Source: CAYUMU01 sp964445985
GTDB taxonomy: Bacteria > Planctomycetota > Planctomycetia > Pirellulales > S012-138
NCBI GenBank assembly: GCA_964445985.1
Contig: CAYUMU010000066.1
Location: 1 to 41,208, forward strand
Direction: 5' to 3'
DNA: 41,208 bases
Below, in pieces: positions 26,153 through 35,232 of this stretch. The stretch's first letter is position 1. Each line of letters opens with the position of its first letter. The notes under the pieces are model-generated. The model saw nothing but the letters and a program-made list of their open reading frames with translations. It had not been told where the DNA came from and did not search any database. Both the position numbers and the translations under genes were made by a program.

Positions 26153-28870
26153 ATGTTCCAACGACTCGGCCAGTTTGTCGTTCGGCACCGGCTGTTGGTC
26201 ATCATGACCTGGCTGGCGATGGTGGTATTTTTGCGAGCCGTGGCTCCGCGCTGGGACTCCGTTACCCAAGATGGCGACCTGGCCTATCTGCCGGCCACCT
26301 CGGCCAGCGTGCGAGGGGAGAAACTGCTCGCCGAAGCTTTCCCGGCTGAACGGCAAAAAAGCCAACTGGTTGTGATCGTGGAGCGGATCGAGGGCTCGCT
26401 GGAGTTGCAATCGCCCACACCTCCCTTGGCCCATGCGACCAGTGCCGCCGCCAACTCGCCGACCGGCGTACCCCATTCCACAAGGGACGCCGCGGCGACC
26501 GCCTCCGGGAATGTGTCGCCCGAGCCAGCGGCGAACCATGCCGCCTCCGCGCCAGGTTCTGGCGAAGAGTCGCCTTCGGTAAAGGGCCGCCCCCGTTCGA
26601 CTTTGTCTGATCCCGCGGAGCATGCCCTGCAGGTGGTAACGGCCGGTACGTTGGCCAATCGACCGCTCAGCGATACCGAAGTGTTTGCGTTGCTGGAAAG
26701 CGGCCTGCGATCGATGCTGGAGGATCAACCTCAGTTTATTGATGTTTGGTCGGCGCGGCGGCCGGCGGCCAACGAGCCGGAGCGGAGGTTCAAGGAAGTG
26801 GTGGCTGATCGGCTGCGGAGCGAAGACGGTCAAGCCGGCCTGGTGTTGGTGCAGCTTTCCACCGAGTTTATGGCCACGGCCAATATGCAGGTGCTCGATC
26901 GCGTGTTGGCATTGCTCGACGCCGTGCGGGCCTCGCCGAACTTTCCCCACGACCGGCTTCGACTTGGCGCGTGCGGATCGGCCGCCGTGGGCGCCGACAT
27001 GCTCACCGCCGCCAAAGAGAGCATCCAGCGCACCGAGTTCACCACGGTGGCCTTGGTGGTGTTGATCCTGCTGCTGGTGTATCGGGCTCCGCTGCTCACG
27101 GTGGTGCCGCTGATTACGATCATGGCCTCGGTGCTCGTGGCCTGCGACCTGGTGGCACTGCTGACCGAGTTTGCCGCGAACACCGGGGCGTTTGAGTTCA
27201 AGGTATTCAAGACCACCAAGATCTTTATCGTGGTGATCCTGTTTGGGGCGGGCACCGACTTTTGCCTGTTCTTGATTTCGCGGTTCCGCGAAGAACTGCG
27301 TCACGGCGAACCGCCGCTCGAAGCCGCCGCCTCGGCGCTGGGCAAAGTGGGCGACGCTCTGGCGGCCAGCGCCCTGACGACGGTAGGTGGGCTGGCGATG
27401 ATGGCCTTTGCCGACTTTGGCAAATTCCGGTTTAGTGGGCCGGCCTTGGCGCTTTGCCTGGGCGTGGCGTTGGCAGCCAGTTGCACGCTGGCCCCGGCGT
27501 TGATCTCGATTTTGGGCAAGCGCGTGTTCTGGCCGCTCAAGCTGGAAGTGGTTCAAGAGCGCGGCCGGAAACGGCGCGTGTTTTGGCGCTGGGTCAGCCG
27601 CCGCGTAACGGCCCAGCCGGGCCTCATTTTGCTGGCCTGCGTGTTGCTGCTGGGTCCGTTTGCCTTCCAAGGGTTATTCGTCGAGCCGTCTTACGACCTG
27701 CTGGAAGAGTTGCATGCCGACCGCCCGAGCGTGCGCGGCACACAGATTTTGTATCGCCATTTTGACCGCGGCGACTCGGGTCCCGTGACCGTGATGGCCC
27801 TCCGCGCTCAAAGCGATTTCCATAGCGTCTCGGGCGAAGACGCCATTTACGAGTTGACCGAATACCTGGCCGAGATTGATGGAGTGGCCCGGGTGCGGAG
27901 CCTCACGCGACCGCTGGGCGACGTGCCTGCCCAATTTGGGCTGATCGGAGCGGGCGAGCAAGAAGGCCGGCAAATGGCGGCCGAAAAGCACTACGTGAGC
28001 GAATCGACCAAGTTCAACGGCACGGTGGCCCGATTCGATATTATTCTGGAATCGGATCCCTTCTCTCCGCAGAGCGGCGCGTTGCTGGCCAAGATTAAAA
28101 CGGCGCTGACCGAATTGGCCAACCCCGTGACGGCGGTTTCTTCGCCAGCGACCGTGTCTTCGCCAGTGCCCGAGTCCTCGGCTGTCCGGCAGTCCGCAAC
28201 TCCAACCTCAAACGACCAGCCGGGCGTCGTTCACGCTGTATCTTACGCTTCGCCAGACGCCTGGAATTGGAAGGGAGAGTGGAGCGGGGCCACGTTCGAA
28301 TACCTGGGCACCACTGTGGCCACCGACGACCTGCGCGTGGTCACCACCAGCGACCAGCGGCGAATTCAGGTGCTGTGCGTGATTGCCGTGCTGATCGTGA
28401 TGCTGGTGATTCTCCGCCGGCCGCTGATTTGCATTTACCTGATCATCAGCGTGGTATTCAGTTTTTTGGTGGCGATCGGGGCCACGCAACTGCTGTTTGA
28501 AGCCTTTTACGGCGCCAGCTTTAGCGGCCTGGATTGGAAAGTGCCGCTATTTCTGTTCGTGATTCTGGTGGCCATTGGCGAAGACTACAACATCTACCTG
28601 ACCACGCGGGTGTTTGAAGAACAGAAAAAGCTCGGTCCGCTGGGCGGCCTGAGGGCAGGCATCGAACGGACCGGCGGCATCATCACCAGTTGCGGCCTGA
28701 TCATGGCCGGCACGTTCATTTCCATGATGACCGGCTCGCTCCGCGGCATGCTCGAACTGGGCTTCGCCCTCAGCCTGGGCGTGCTGCTCGACACCTTTTT
28801 GGTGCGCACGATCCTGGTGCCGGCTTTCTTGGCTCTGTTGCTGCGATGGCAACATGCGCGGAGCGCGTGA
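26153..28870 (+). CDS. MMPL/RND family transporter
   Basis: 905 residues, inner membrane. It has the RND two-fold layout: span 1 at about 10-32, a large extracytoplasmic domain (33-295), five spans to about 460, span 7 near 485-505, a second extracytoplasmic domain (505-735) and five closing spans. The signature LFGAGTDFCLFLISRFREEL near 363-382 and VAIGEDYNIYLTTR near 805 are the paired MMPL motifs with the proton-relay Asp. Relatives export lipids or hydrophobic molecules. Both extracytoplasmic domains carry low-complexity Ala/Ser/Pro inserts (about 83-155 and 660-695), atypical for the family. Substrate unknown. No Shine-Dalgarno is visible and no membrane-fusion partner adjoins. Confidence 0.9.
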   Translation: MFQRLGQFVVRHRLLVIMTWLAMVVFLRAVAPRWDSVTQDGDLAYLPATSASVRGEKLLAEAFPAERQKSQLVVIVERIEGSLELQSPTPPLAHATSAAANSPTGVPHSTRDAAATASGNVSPEPAANHAASAPGSGEESPSVKGRPRSTLSDPAEHALQVVTAGTLANRPLSDTEVFALLESGLRSMLEDQPQFIDVWSARRPAANEPERRFKEVVADRLRSEDGQAGLVLVQLSTEFMATANMQVLDRVLALLDAVRASPNFPHDRLRLGACGSAAVGADMLTAAKESIQRTEFTTVALVVLILLLVYRAPLLTVVPLITIMASVLVACDLVALLTEFAANTGAFEFKVFKTTKIFIVVILFGAGTDFCLFLISRFREELRHGEPPLEAAASALGKVGDALAASALTTVGGLAMMAFADFGKFRFSGPALALCLGVALAASCTLAPALISILGKRVFWPLKLEVVQERGRKRRVFWRWVSRRVTAQPGLILLACVLLLGPFAFQGLFVEPSYDLLEELHADRPSVRGTQILYRHFDRGDSGPVTVMALRAQSDFHSVSGEDAIYELTEYLAEIDGVARVRSLTRPLGDVPAQFGLIGAGEQEGRQMAAEKHYVSESTKFNGTVARFDIILESDPFSPQSGALLAKIKTALTELANPVTAVSSPATVSSPVPESSAVRQSATPTSNDQPGVVHAVSYASPDAWNWKGEWSGATFEYLGTTVATDDLRVVTTSDQRRIQVLCVIAVLIVMLVILRRPLICIYLIISVVFSFLVAIGATQLLFEAFYGASFSGLDWKVPLFLFVILVAIGEDYNIYLTTRVFEEQKKLGPLGGLRAGIERTGGIITSCGLIMAGTFISMMTGSLRGMLELGFALSLGVLLDTFLVRTILVPAFLALLLRWQHARSA

Positions 28871-28934
28871 AGCGGCAGGCTTCCGCAAAGCTCGTTAAGA
28901 CGAGCCGAAGAATAACTTCCCGCTATGCAGTTCG

Positions 28935-29003
28935 CATCCACGCCGACGTGGATTGCAGAGTCGTATCCGCCGCGCCTGGATTCCCGCCTTCGCGGGAATG
29001 ACG
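28935..29003. repeat. Two hairpins, one REP-like, between convergent genes
   Basis: ATCCACG/CGTGGAT (28936-28953) and ATTCCCGC/GCGGGAAT with a CTTC loop (28980-28999). The second belongs to the GGATTCCCGCCTTCGCGGG type of palindrome dispersed in many bacterial genomes. They lie between the MMPL stop and the convergent beta-propeller stop and could stop transcription from either side. Confidence 0.65.
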
Positions 29004-29063
29004 GTTTTAGGGCGAATACGAAATGGTCAGAGGCAATCCAAGAAGTAAATGATCGGCGGCGAC

Positions 29064-30386
29064 TTACGGGCTGGCCAGCGACACGCAGACGATCTCCTGG
29101 TCGTTGCGGGCGAAGATGCAGCGGTTGGCGTAGGCGGGATGGCTCCAGACGACTCGGCGGCCGAGGCCCACGCCGACGGGGTCGAGCAGTTTCGTGCGGC
29201 TGACTTCGTCGTACTTTTCGGGCGAGAGTCGGGCGATCACCAGGTCGCCGTTCTCGCCGAAAATGAAGAAGCGGTTGCCGTTTTTGGTTACGAACGTGGC
29301 GCCTTCTTTGGGGCCGCGGCGTTCGTCGTCCTGTCCGTTGACCGGTTTGGCGGTGGCCCACAGGCGCTCGCCGGTGGCGATGCGAATCGCGCGGAACAAG
29401 CCATCGCCATTGATGCCGTAGGCGATGCCGTCTTCCACAAAGGGAGTGCCGCTGACGGGGGCCAGGCCGGTGGTGGGGGAACCTTCCCAGGCCACGGTGG
29501 CGGCTGGCGCGTTGGGATCGAGTTTGAGGCCGAGCGACTTATTATTGTGGCCCCCGGCGAAGAGGTAGCCGCCGTCTTGACGCGGGGCCATGATGGCCAT
29601 GCTGAAGGCGGTGCGGAGCCGCTGCGACCAATACAGGGCGCCGTCGTCGGGATTGAGGCTATTGAGACCCTCGCCGTTGAAGATGAGCAACTGGGGAACG
29701 CCGCCTGCTTGGATCACCGTGGGAGGGCTGTAGCCAATATCGGCTACGCTGAGGGCCTTCCAGACTTCTTTGCCGGTGTGTTTATCGAAGGCAACCACGG
29801 CGCTGCCGGCGCCGCCAACGGTGCAGATGAGTAAATCCTTGTAGACCAAGGGATGGCCAGCATAGCCCCAGAGGGGGACGGGCGCAGCGTACGTTTGCGG
29901 TAGATTCTTCGACCAGACGACCTTGCCCGACTGGGTTTCGAGACAAAGCAAATCGCCCATGGCTCCCAAGGTATACACGCGGTCGCCATCGACGGTGGGC
30001 GTACAACGGGGGCCAGCGGGGTAGCTGATGGTGTAGGGGCAATCGTATTCGTACTTCCAGACTTCTTGGCCGGTTTGTGCGTCGAGGCAGAGAACCCGTT
30101 CCTGGCCTTGGAGGTCGTTCCGCTTGGTGGGCGCCGGCTTGTCGTCGCCTTCCGACTTCTGGTAGTCGGTCACGAACACTTTGCCATCGGCCACGGCAGG
30201 CCCCGAGAATCCGCCGTGGATGGGCGTTCGCCAGAGGAACCGAGGACCGCCGGCAGGGAATTCCTCGATGATGCCGGTTTCGGTCCAAACGTCGTCGCGC
30301 TGGGGACCCATCCACTGCGGCCAATCGGCGGCGACGGCCTGCAGGGCGGCCACGGCGGCAACCAACGAAAAGATGCGACGGGACAT
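29064..30386 (-). CDS. Secreted PQQ-like beta-propeller protein
   Basis: 440 residues from the ATG at 30386; the frame is open further upstream to 30542 but a clear signal peptide begins here (MSRRIFSLVAAVAALQAVA, cleavage before DWPQW). The mature protein starts with DWPQWMGPQRDDVW, typical of planctomycete exported beta-propellers. Repeated blade motifs follow, such as CLDAQTGQEVWKY, CLETQSGKVVWSK, AFDKHTGKEVWKA and AIRIATGERLWAT, each Trp-containing, fitting a PQQ-type eight-bladed propeller. No catalytic Asp/Glu set or CXXCH haem motif was seen, so it is probably a binding or structural protein rather than a PQQ dehydrogenase. A short palindrome TTGGCA-GG-TGCCAA at 30426-30439 lies 40 bases upstream of the start and could be an operator. 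Confidence 0.9.
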   Translation of the reverse strand: MSRRIFSLVAAVAALQAVAADWPQWMGPQRDDVWTETGIIEEFPAGGPRFLWRTPIHGGFSGPAVADGKVFVTDYQKSEGDDKPAPTKRNDLQGQERVLCLDAQTGQEVWKYEYDCPYTISYPAGPRCTPTVDGDRVYTLGAMGDLLCLETQSGKVVWSKNLPQTYAAPVPLWGYAGHPLVYKDLLICTVGGAGSAVVAFDKHTGKEVWKALSVADIGYSPPTVIQAGGVPQLLIFNGEGLNSLNPDDGALYWSQRLRTAFSMAIMAPRQDGGYLFAGGHNNKSLGLKLDPNAPAATVAWEGSPTTGLAPVSGTPFVEDGIAYGINGDGLFRAIRIATGERLWATAKPVNGQDDERRGPKEGATFVTKNGNRFFIFGENGDLVIARLSPEKYDEVSRTKLLDPVGVGLGRRVVWSHPAYANRCIFARNDQEIVCVSLASP

Positions 30387-30675
30387 GGGATACTCGCAAT
30401 CCTTGGGAAAGGCGTTTGAAGGCAATTGGCAGGTGCCAACGATTGCATGGCGACGGCAAACCACAGCTATACGGTAATGTGGGAGACTTTCGACTACCAG
30501 CGCTTTGTTGGCCGGACCTGTTGACTGTGGGTGGTTCTCCACGCGGTCGGTGTCGACGAGTCGTCGGGAAGAGGGGATAACCTCCGTGCACCGTCACCCC
30601 TGGCTAAACAGATGAGAGGCCTGTAAATTCATTCACTGTGGTTCCTGCGCGCAAGAGTCCATTCTGGCAGGTGCG

Positions 30676-31658
30676 ATGTTGCAGAACGTAATTTCGCAGT
30701 ACGAAGATTACCTGCCGGAAGGCTTGCCATCGTTAACAAATCCGCAAACCGCGCTCCCGGTGATTGCCAAGAACGCGCGGCTAATTGCGGACATTGAAGA
30801 CGTAGTCCGCACCATTCCAACACAGCACGATCTCTACGTGGGGGGACGCGCGCGCGATGCGTCTACAGCCAGAGTCGGTGCATTTGGTGTTGACTTCGCC
30901 GCCTTACTGGACGCTAAAAGCATATCGGGATGTTGACGGGCAACTTGGGCATTTCCCCGACTACGAAGGGTTTTTACGCGAGCTTGACCGGGTTTGGAAG
31001 ACGTGTTTCAAAGCTCTTGTCCCTGGGGGCCGGTTGATTTGTGTGGTGGGTGACGTCTGTCTTTTGTCTTTCGCGGCGCAAGAATGATGGTCGGCATACC
31101 GTCGTACCCTTGCATGCTTCCATTCAGGAACATTGCCGTCGGATCGGCTACGATAACCTCGCGCCCATTTTCTGGCACAAGATCGCCAATGCAGCATATG
31201 AAGTCGAAGGAAACGGATCGGCATTCTTAGGCAAACCCTACGAGCCCAACGCTGTTATCAAGAACGACGTCGAATACATTCTGATGCAGCGCAAGCCCGG
31301 TGGATACCGTAGCCCTTCGGTGGCAGCACGCGTGCTAAGCGTGATTGGGGATGCCCATCACAAGGAGTGGTTCCAGCAGATTTGGACGGGCGTGACTGGT
31401 GCTTCGACACGCAATCATCCCGCGCCGTACCCATTGGAACTTGCCGAGCGGTTAATCCGCATGTTTAGCTTTGTCGGCGATACCGTTCTAGACCCATTTT
31501 TGGGCACCGGCACCACCACTCTGGCCGCCATGCAGCGTGGCCGGAACAGCATTGGTTACGAAATCGATCTCACCTACGCCAAAGCAGCGGAACGGCGCAT
31601 CCAAGACGCGCGAACGCTCGAAACCGCCACGGAGGTTCGGCTGCATGTGGAAGATTGA
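30676..31658 (+). pseudogene. Twice-frameshifted beta-class DNA methyltransferase
   Basis: Three frames must be joined. Frame 1 from ATG 30676 (AGGTG upstream) runs to a G6 run at 30840-30845; dropping one G leads into frame 2 with the catalytic TSPPYWTLK motif. At 31058-31071 TGTCTTT is tandemly duplicated; removing one 7-bp copy joins frame 2 to frame 3 through GDVCLSRRKNDG. Frame 3 ends with the SAM-binding DPFLGTGTTT motif. The repaired protein is 324 residues, all in frame. Motif IV precedes motif I, the order of beta-class N4-cytosine/N6-adenine enzymes. The stop overlaps the restriction enzyme start by 14 bases. As read, no complete enzyme is made unless ribosomes shift twice, the repeats vary, or the assembly has two errors. 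GC content is visibly lower than in the flanking genes. Confidence 0.88.
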
Positions 31659-32379
31659 GGACCTGGAAAAGCGGGTTGGGCAAGCGATCAAGCTCTTCTG
31701 GCTGATGTGCGAGAAGCAAAGCGAGAATCAGGGAGCGAAGTCGGGGCAAAAAGACGCTGGACTTCGCGCGGCAGTCACCGGCGGAAAGCATCTCGACGGC
31801 TTTGCAGAAATCTGCCGTGACTTGTTTATACGCTCCGGCGTGCCCGAAGCACACATCCATGGACAAAAGTGCAAAGAACTGCCCGGCTTCTATCGGGCCG
31901 AAAAGAACTGGGATCTCATTGTGGTTGCCGATGGCCATCTGCTTGCGATTATTGAATTCAAGGCCCAGGTCGGCCCTTCGTTTGGCAATAATTTCAACAA
32001 CCGAGTAGAAGAAGCGATTGGCAACGCAACGGATCTATGGGCTGCGTATCGTGAGGGCGCGTTCAAGCCATCCGCTCGGCCTTGGCTCGGCTACGTATTT
32101 ATCCTCGAAGACTGCGAGAAATCCAGTCGCGCGGTGAAAGTGAAGGAGCCGCACTTTCCCGTGTTTCCAGAGTTTCAAGGAGCCTCTTACGCACATCGCT
32201 ACGAAATCTTCCTCACTAAACTACTCCGGGAACGGCTCTATGACGGTACCAGCCTGTTAATGACTTCCCGTCAAGGTGGGCGTCGCGGCAAGTTTCGCAG
32301 TCCGAACGAGGAATTGAGCTTTCGGACTTTCGCGGCAGGATTGTCTGCGCATGCAATCGCTTACGCGCAGACCCATTAA
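31645..32379 (+). CDS. Type II restriction endonuclease, XhoI/PaeR7I family
   Basis: 244 residues from ATG 31645, close to the about 245 of PaeR7I. It is recognised by AGLRAAVTGGKHLDGF, the FKAQVGPSFGNNFNNRVEEA block, and the DYxK-type catalytic centre: WDLIVV (Asp90) followed by IIEFKAQ (Glu104, Lys106). Family members cut C^TCGAG; that specificity is assumed from the family, not proven here. The gene is complete, with no frameshift. It overlaps the methyltransferase end, so the two were one operon. An intact enzyme beside a broken methyltransferase would normally be lethal, so either it is inactive or repressed, the site is protected by another enzyme, or the methyltransferase is made by repair of its repeats. 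Lower GC than the flanks suggests horizontal transfer. Confidence 0.88.
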   Translation: MWKIEDLEKRVGQAIKLFWLMCEKQSENQGAKSGQKDAGLRAAVTGGKHLDGFAEICRDLFIRSGVPEAHIHGQKCKELPGFYRAEKNWDLIVVADGHLLAIIEFKAQVGPSFGNNFNNRVEEAIGNATDLWAAYREGAFKPSARPWLGYVFILEDCEKSSRAVKVKEPHFPVFPEFQGASYAHRYEIFLTKLLRERLYDGTSLLMTSRQGGRRGKFRSPNEELSFRTFAAGLSAHAIAYAQTH

Positions 32380-32403
32380 CTGCCTGCGAATCTTGCATGC
32401 GAG

Positions 32404-33762
32404 TCATTCCTGTCCCCCTGCCGGGTGCTTCCAGGGCTCTCGGTAGGGCCGTTTCAGGCGGGCGTTGGCTTCGTCATCGTCTTTGATCTGGCCTTGTTCG
32501 GCGTCCCAGTGCAGCGTGCGGCCGAGGTCGGCGGAGAGGTTGGCTAGGATGCAGCTCGCCGTGGAGATGTGGCCCTGCTCGATATCGGCCACGGGCGTGC
32601 CGCGGGAGTCGATGGCTTGCAGCCAGTCGCGCATGTGCCCTCGAATGGCTGGGGCGACGTGCTTTTCCAGGTCCTTTTCGTCGCGGTCTTCGGGGTATTT
32701 GTCGAGCTCCATGACCACGTCCGCATGGATGGGCGTGCCTTGCTGGGGGATGAAATCGTAGCTGTTCACGCTGGCCTTGAGGGTGCCCTGGTCGCCGTAG
32801 ATGAATGCGGCCCAAGGGTACTGCGGATCGGGCGCGCGGCCCCAGGCGCGATGCGTCCACACGACTTGCAAGTCGCCGAAATCGAAGGTGGCCGATTGCG
32901 TGTCGCTGATGTTGGCCTTGCTTTGCTTATCCACCAGGATGCCGCCGGCCGAGCTCACGCTACGGGGCCAAGAAAGATCGAGCATCCAGCGAACCATGTC
33001 GAGCATGTGGATGCACATATCGCCCACGATGCCATTGCCGTACTCGGTGAACGACCGCCACCGCCGCGGATGCACCAGGCTGTTGTAGGGCCGCATGGGG
33101 GCGGGGCCGGTCCACATTTCGTAATCGAGGTATGCGGGCGGGGCCGTGTCGGGCGGGTTATCCTTGGCCCGCATGTGGTAGTAGCAACAGATCTCCACGT
33201 GGGCGATCTTGCCGAGTTTGCCTTCGCGGATGATGCGATCGCGGGCTTCGATCAGGTGGGGCGTGCTGCGACGCTGGGTGCCGACCTGCACCACGCGGCC
33301 GGCGCGCCGGGCCGCGGCCAACATGGCCTGGCCTTCGGCGATATCCAGGCTGATGGGCTTCTGCACGTAAACATCGGCCCCGGCTTCCACGGCGGCGATC
33401 ATGGGGAGCGCATGCCAGTGGTCGGGCGTATCGATCAGCACCAACTCCACGTCTTTCTCGGCGAGCAACTCGCGATAGTCGCCATGCGTGCGCGGCCGCT
33501 GTTTGGAAGCCTGACGCGCGGCAACAATTTCGGCGGCCCCGGCGAGCATGTTTTTGTCCACGTCGCAGAGCGCCACGACCTCGACCGGTTCGACCTGCAG
33601 CAGCCGCAGCAGATCGCACTTGCCGTACCAGCCGCAACCAATGAGCGCCGTGCGGCGAGGCTTACGATCTTGAGCCGCGCCGGCGTAGGCTAAAGACGAA
33701 AGCGTGGCCAACGATGCCAACGGCGCGGCGGCGCCGGCTTGCAGAAAGGTGCGACGATCCAT
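32404..33762 (-). CDS. Tat-exported Gfo/Idh/MocA family oxidoreductase
   Basis: 452 residues. The N-terminus MDRRTFLQAGAAAPLASLA is a twin-arginine signal, so the folded, cofactor-loaded enzyme is exported. The NAD(P)-binding Rossmann motif ALIGCGWYGK is at about 39-48, CDVD ends beta-2, and DTPDHWHALPM and VYVQKPIS (Lys in the catalytic KP motif) follow. The C-terminal domain has GNGIVGDMCIHMLDMVRW with the conserved Asp/His. Family enzymes oxidise or reduce sugars and related compounds. Such Tat-exported members are abundant in planctomycetes that degrade polysaccharides. The substrate cannot be named. It converges with the restriction gene, 24 bases apart. Confidence 0.93.
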   Translation of the reverse strand: MDRRTFLQAGAAAPLASLATLSSLAYAGAAQDRKPRRTALIGCGWYGKCDLLRLLQVEPVEVVALCDVDKNMLAGAAEIVAARQASKQRPRTHGDYRELLAEKDVELVLIDTPDHWHALPMIAAVEAGADVYVQKPISLDIAEGQAMLAAARRAGRVVQVGTQRRSTPHLIEARDRIIREGKLGKIAHVEICCYYHMRAKDNPPDTAPPAYLDYEMWTGPAPMRPYNSLVHPRRWRSFTEYGNGIVGDMCIHMLDMVRWMLDLSWPRSVSSAGGILVDKQSKANISDTQSATFDFGDLQVVWTHRAWGRAPDPQYPWAAFIYGDQGTLKASVNSYDFIPQQGTPIHADVVMELDKYPEDRDEKDLEKHVAPAIRGHMRDWLQAIDSRGTPVADIEQGHISTASCILANLSADLGRTLHWDAEQGQIKDDDEANARLKRPYREPWKHPAGGQE

Positions 33763-33877
33763 GAGGAAGCTCTTTCGCTAATGACCGGTGGGGAAGCGCC
33801 AAACGTGGCCTAACGCAAACCACGTGCGGCAAGTGCGTACATTCATGATCGATCGTAACCTTCCCCAAGGCAACGGT

Positions 33878-35077
33878 TCACTTCGTTTTGTTCGCCTGGG
33901 TGATGCGGTCGGCCAAGGCCACCAGGTTGGCGCCGCGCAAGGCGCCTTCGAGCAATTCGGGCAGGCGTTGCGGCGTGCAAGCGAAGCAAGGGATGCCCAA
34001 CCTGGCCAGTTTTCGGGCAAGCTGTTCGTCGAACATGGGGGTGCCGCTGTCGTTGAGGGCGAGCAGGCACATCACGCGGACGCCCGAGGCCACCATGTCA
34101 CCGAGCCGCCGGACCAGTTGGGCTTCGTTGCCCCCCTCGAACAGGTCGGTGATCATGATGAAGAGCGTGCTCGATGGTTCTTGAATGAACTGCTCGCAAT
34201 AGCCGACGGATTTGTTGATGTCGGTGCCGCCCCCCAGTTGCACGCCGAACAACATATCGACGGGATCGTTGCCGCACTGCTCCGTCAGATCGACGACCTC
34301 GGTATCGAAGGCCACCACGTGCGTATCGAGGGCAGGCAGGCTGGCGAAGATCGATCCGCAGACCGCTCCGTAGACCACCGAGTCGGCCATGGAACCGCTT
34401 TGGTCCATATCCACGATCACCGTCCAATTGTTGGTGCGCTGGGCGCGGGAGTAGAAGTAAACTCGCTCCGGCACGATCGTCTTCAAGTCGGGCTGATAGT
34501 TTTTCAGATTGCGGCCGATCGTCCATTTCCAATCGATGGAGCTGGCGCTGGGGAGCGGGGAATGTTCGCGCCGGTTGAGCGCCCCGAGCACGGCCTGGCG
34601 AATTTTTTGTTCGAGCGCCAACTTGATTTGTTCGACGACCGCCCTGACGACCATGCGCGCCGTTTCTTTGGTGCGTTCGGGGATCTGGCCCTTGAGCGAC
34701 ATGAGGGTGCCGACCAACTGCACGTTGGGCTGCACGTTTTTGAGCATTTCTGGCTCGAAGAGCAGTTGTTTGAGTCCCTTGCGTTCGATGGCGTCTTGTT
34801 GAATGACGGTGACGACGTCTTCCTGGAAATAGTTGCGGATGTCGCCGAGCCATTTGGCGAGCCGCGGCGACGATCCGCCGAGCCCTGCCTGGCGGGCGGC
34901 GCTGGCGCCGTCTCCCTCGGTTTCGTCGTAGATGGCGGCCAGGGCTTCGTCCATTTCCCATTGGTCAGGCGTAAGCGAACAGCCGCCAGGGCACATTTGA
35001 TTGAGGCTATCTTGAGAGTCTTTGCCCAGCACCAGGCGCCAGCGGCTTAGTTGCTCAGGCTGAAAGGGGACCGACAT
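33878..35077 (-). CDS. VWA domain (CoxE/YehP-like) protein, module 2
   Basis: 399 residues from ATG 35077 (MSVPFQPEQL); the frame opens at 35236 but the added part is not protein-like and overlaps the spacer. Residues 1-215 are helical, 217-385 a VWA domain with complete MIDAS: DMDQSGSM (Asp225, Ser227, Ser229), GGGTD near 300 and TDLFEGG near 333. It is the paralogue of the protein at 6473-7627. As the last gene of the HEAT-MoxR-DUF5682-VWA operon, it is expected to link the AAA+ ring to its client, as YehP and CoxE do with their ATPases. It lies 155 bases after the DUF5682 stop; that spacer contains a C/G-rich palindrome. Confidence 0.92.
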   Translation of the reverse strand: MSVPFQPEQLSRWRLVLGKDSQDSLNQMCPGGCSLTPDQWEMDEALAAIYDETEGDGASAARQAGLGGSSPRLAKWLGDIRNYFQEDVVTVIQQDAIERKGLKQLLFEPEMLKNVQPNVQLVGTLMSLKGQIPERTKETARMVVRAVVEQIKLALEQKIRQAVLGALNRREHSPLPSASSIDWKWTIGRNLKNYQPDLKTIVPERVYFYSRAQRTNNWTVIVDMDQSGSMADSVVYGAVCGSIFASLPALDTHVVAFDTEVVDLTEQCGNDPVDMLFGVQLGGGTDINKSVGYCEQFIQEPSSTLFIMITDLFEGGNEAQLVRRLGDMVASGVRVMCLLALNDSGTPMFDEQLARKLARLGIPCFACTPQRLPELLEGALRGANLVALADRITQANKTK

Positions 35078-35232
35078 GATTGGTTTTCCGGAGAGTGCGA
35101 TGCAGGCGGCGCTAAAGGATAAATTGCCCGGCTCATGAATTGCGATTGATACCGATTGAAGTAGCGAGCTCGATACCGCTGCATCACCCCCACCCCGCCC
35201 TCCCCCCGTCGATGGGAAGGGGGACAAGAGTG

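Noticed and set aside
31041..31658. C-terminal part of the methyltransferase as an independent gene
   Set aside because: It lacks the catalytic SPPY motif and joins exactly to the upstream frames when the two repeat lesions are removed.
32569..33693. 374-codon plus-strand frame over the oxidoreductase gene
   Set aside because: Antisense to a well-identified Gfo/Idh/MocA gene; composition is that of a shadow frame.
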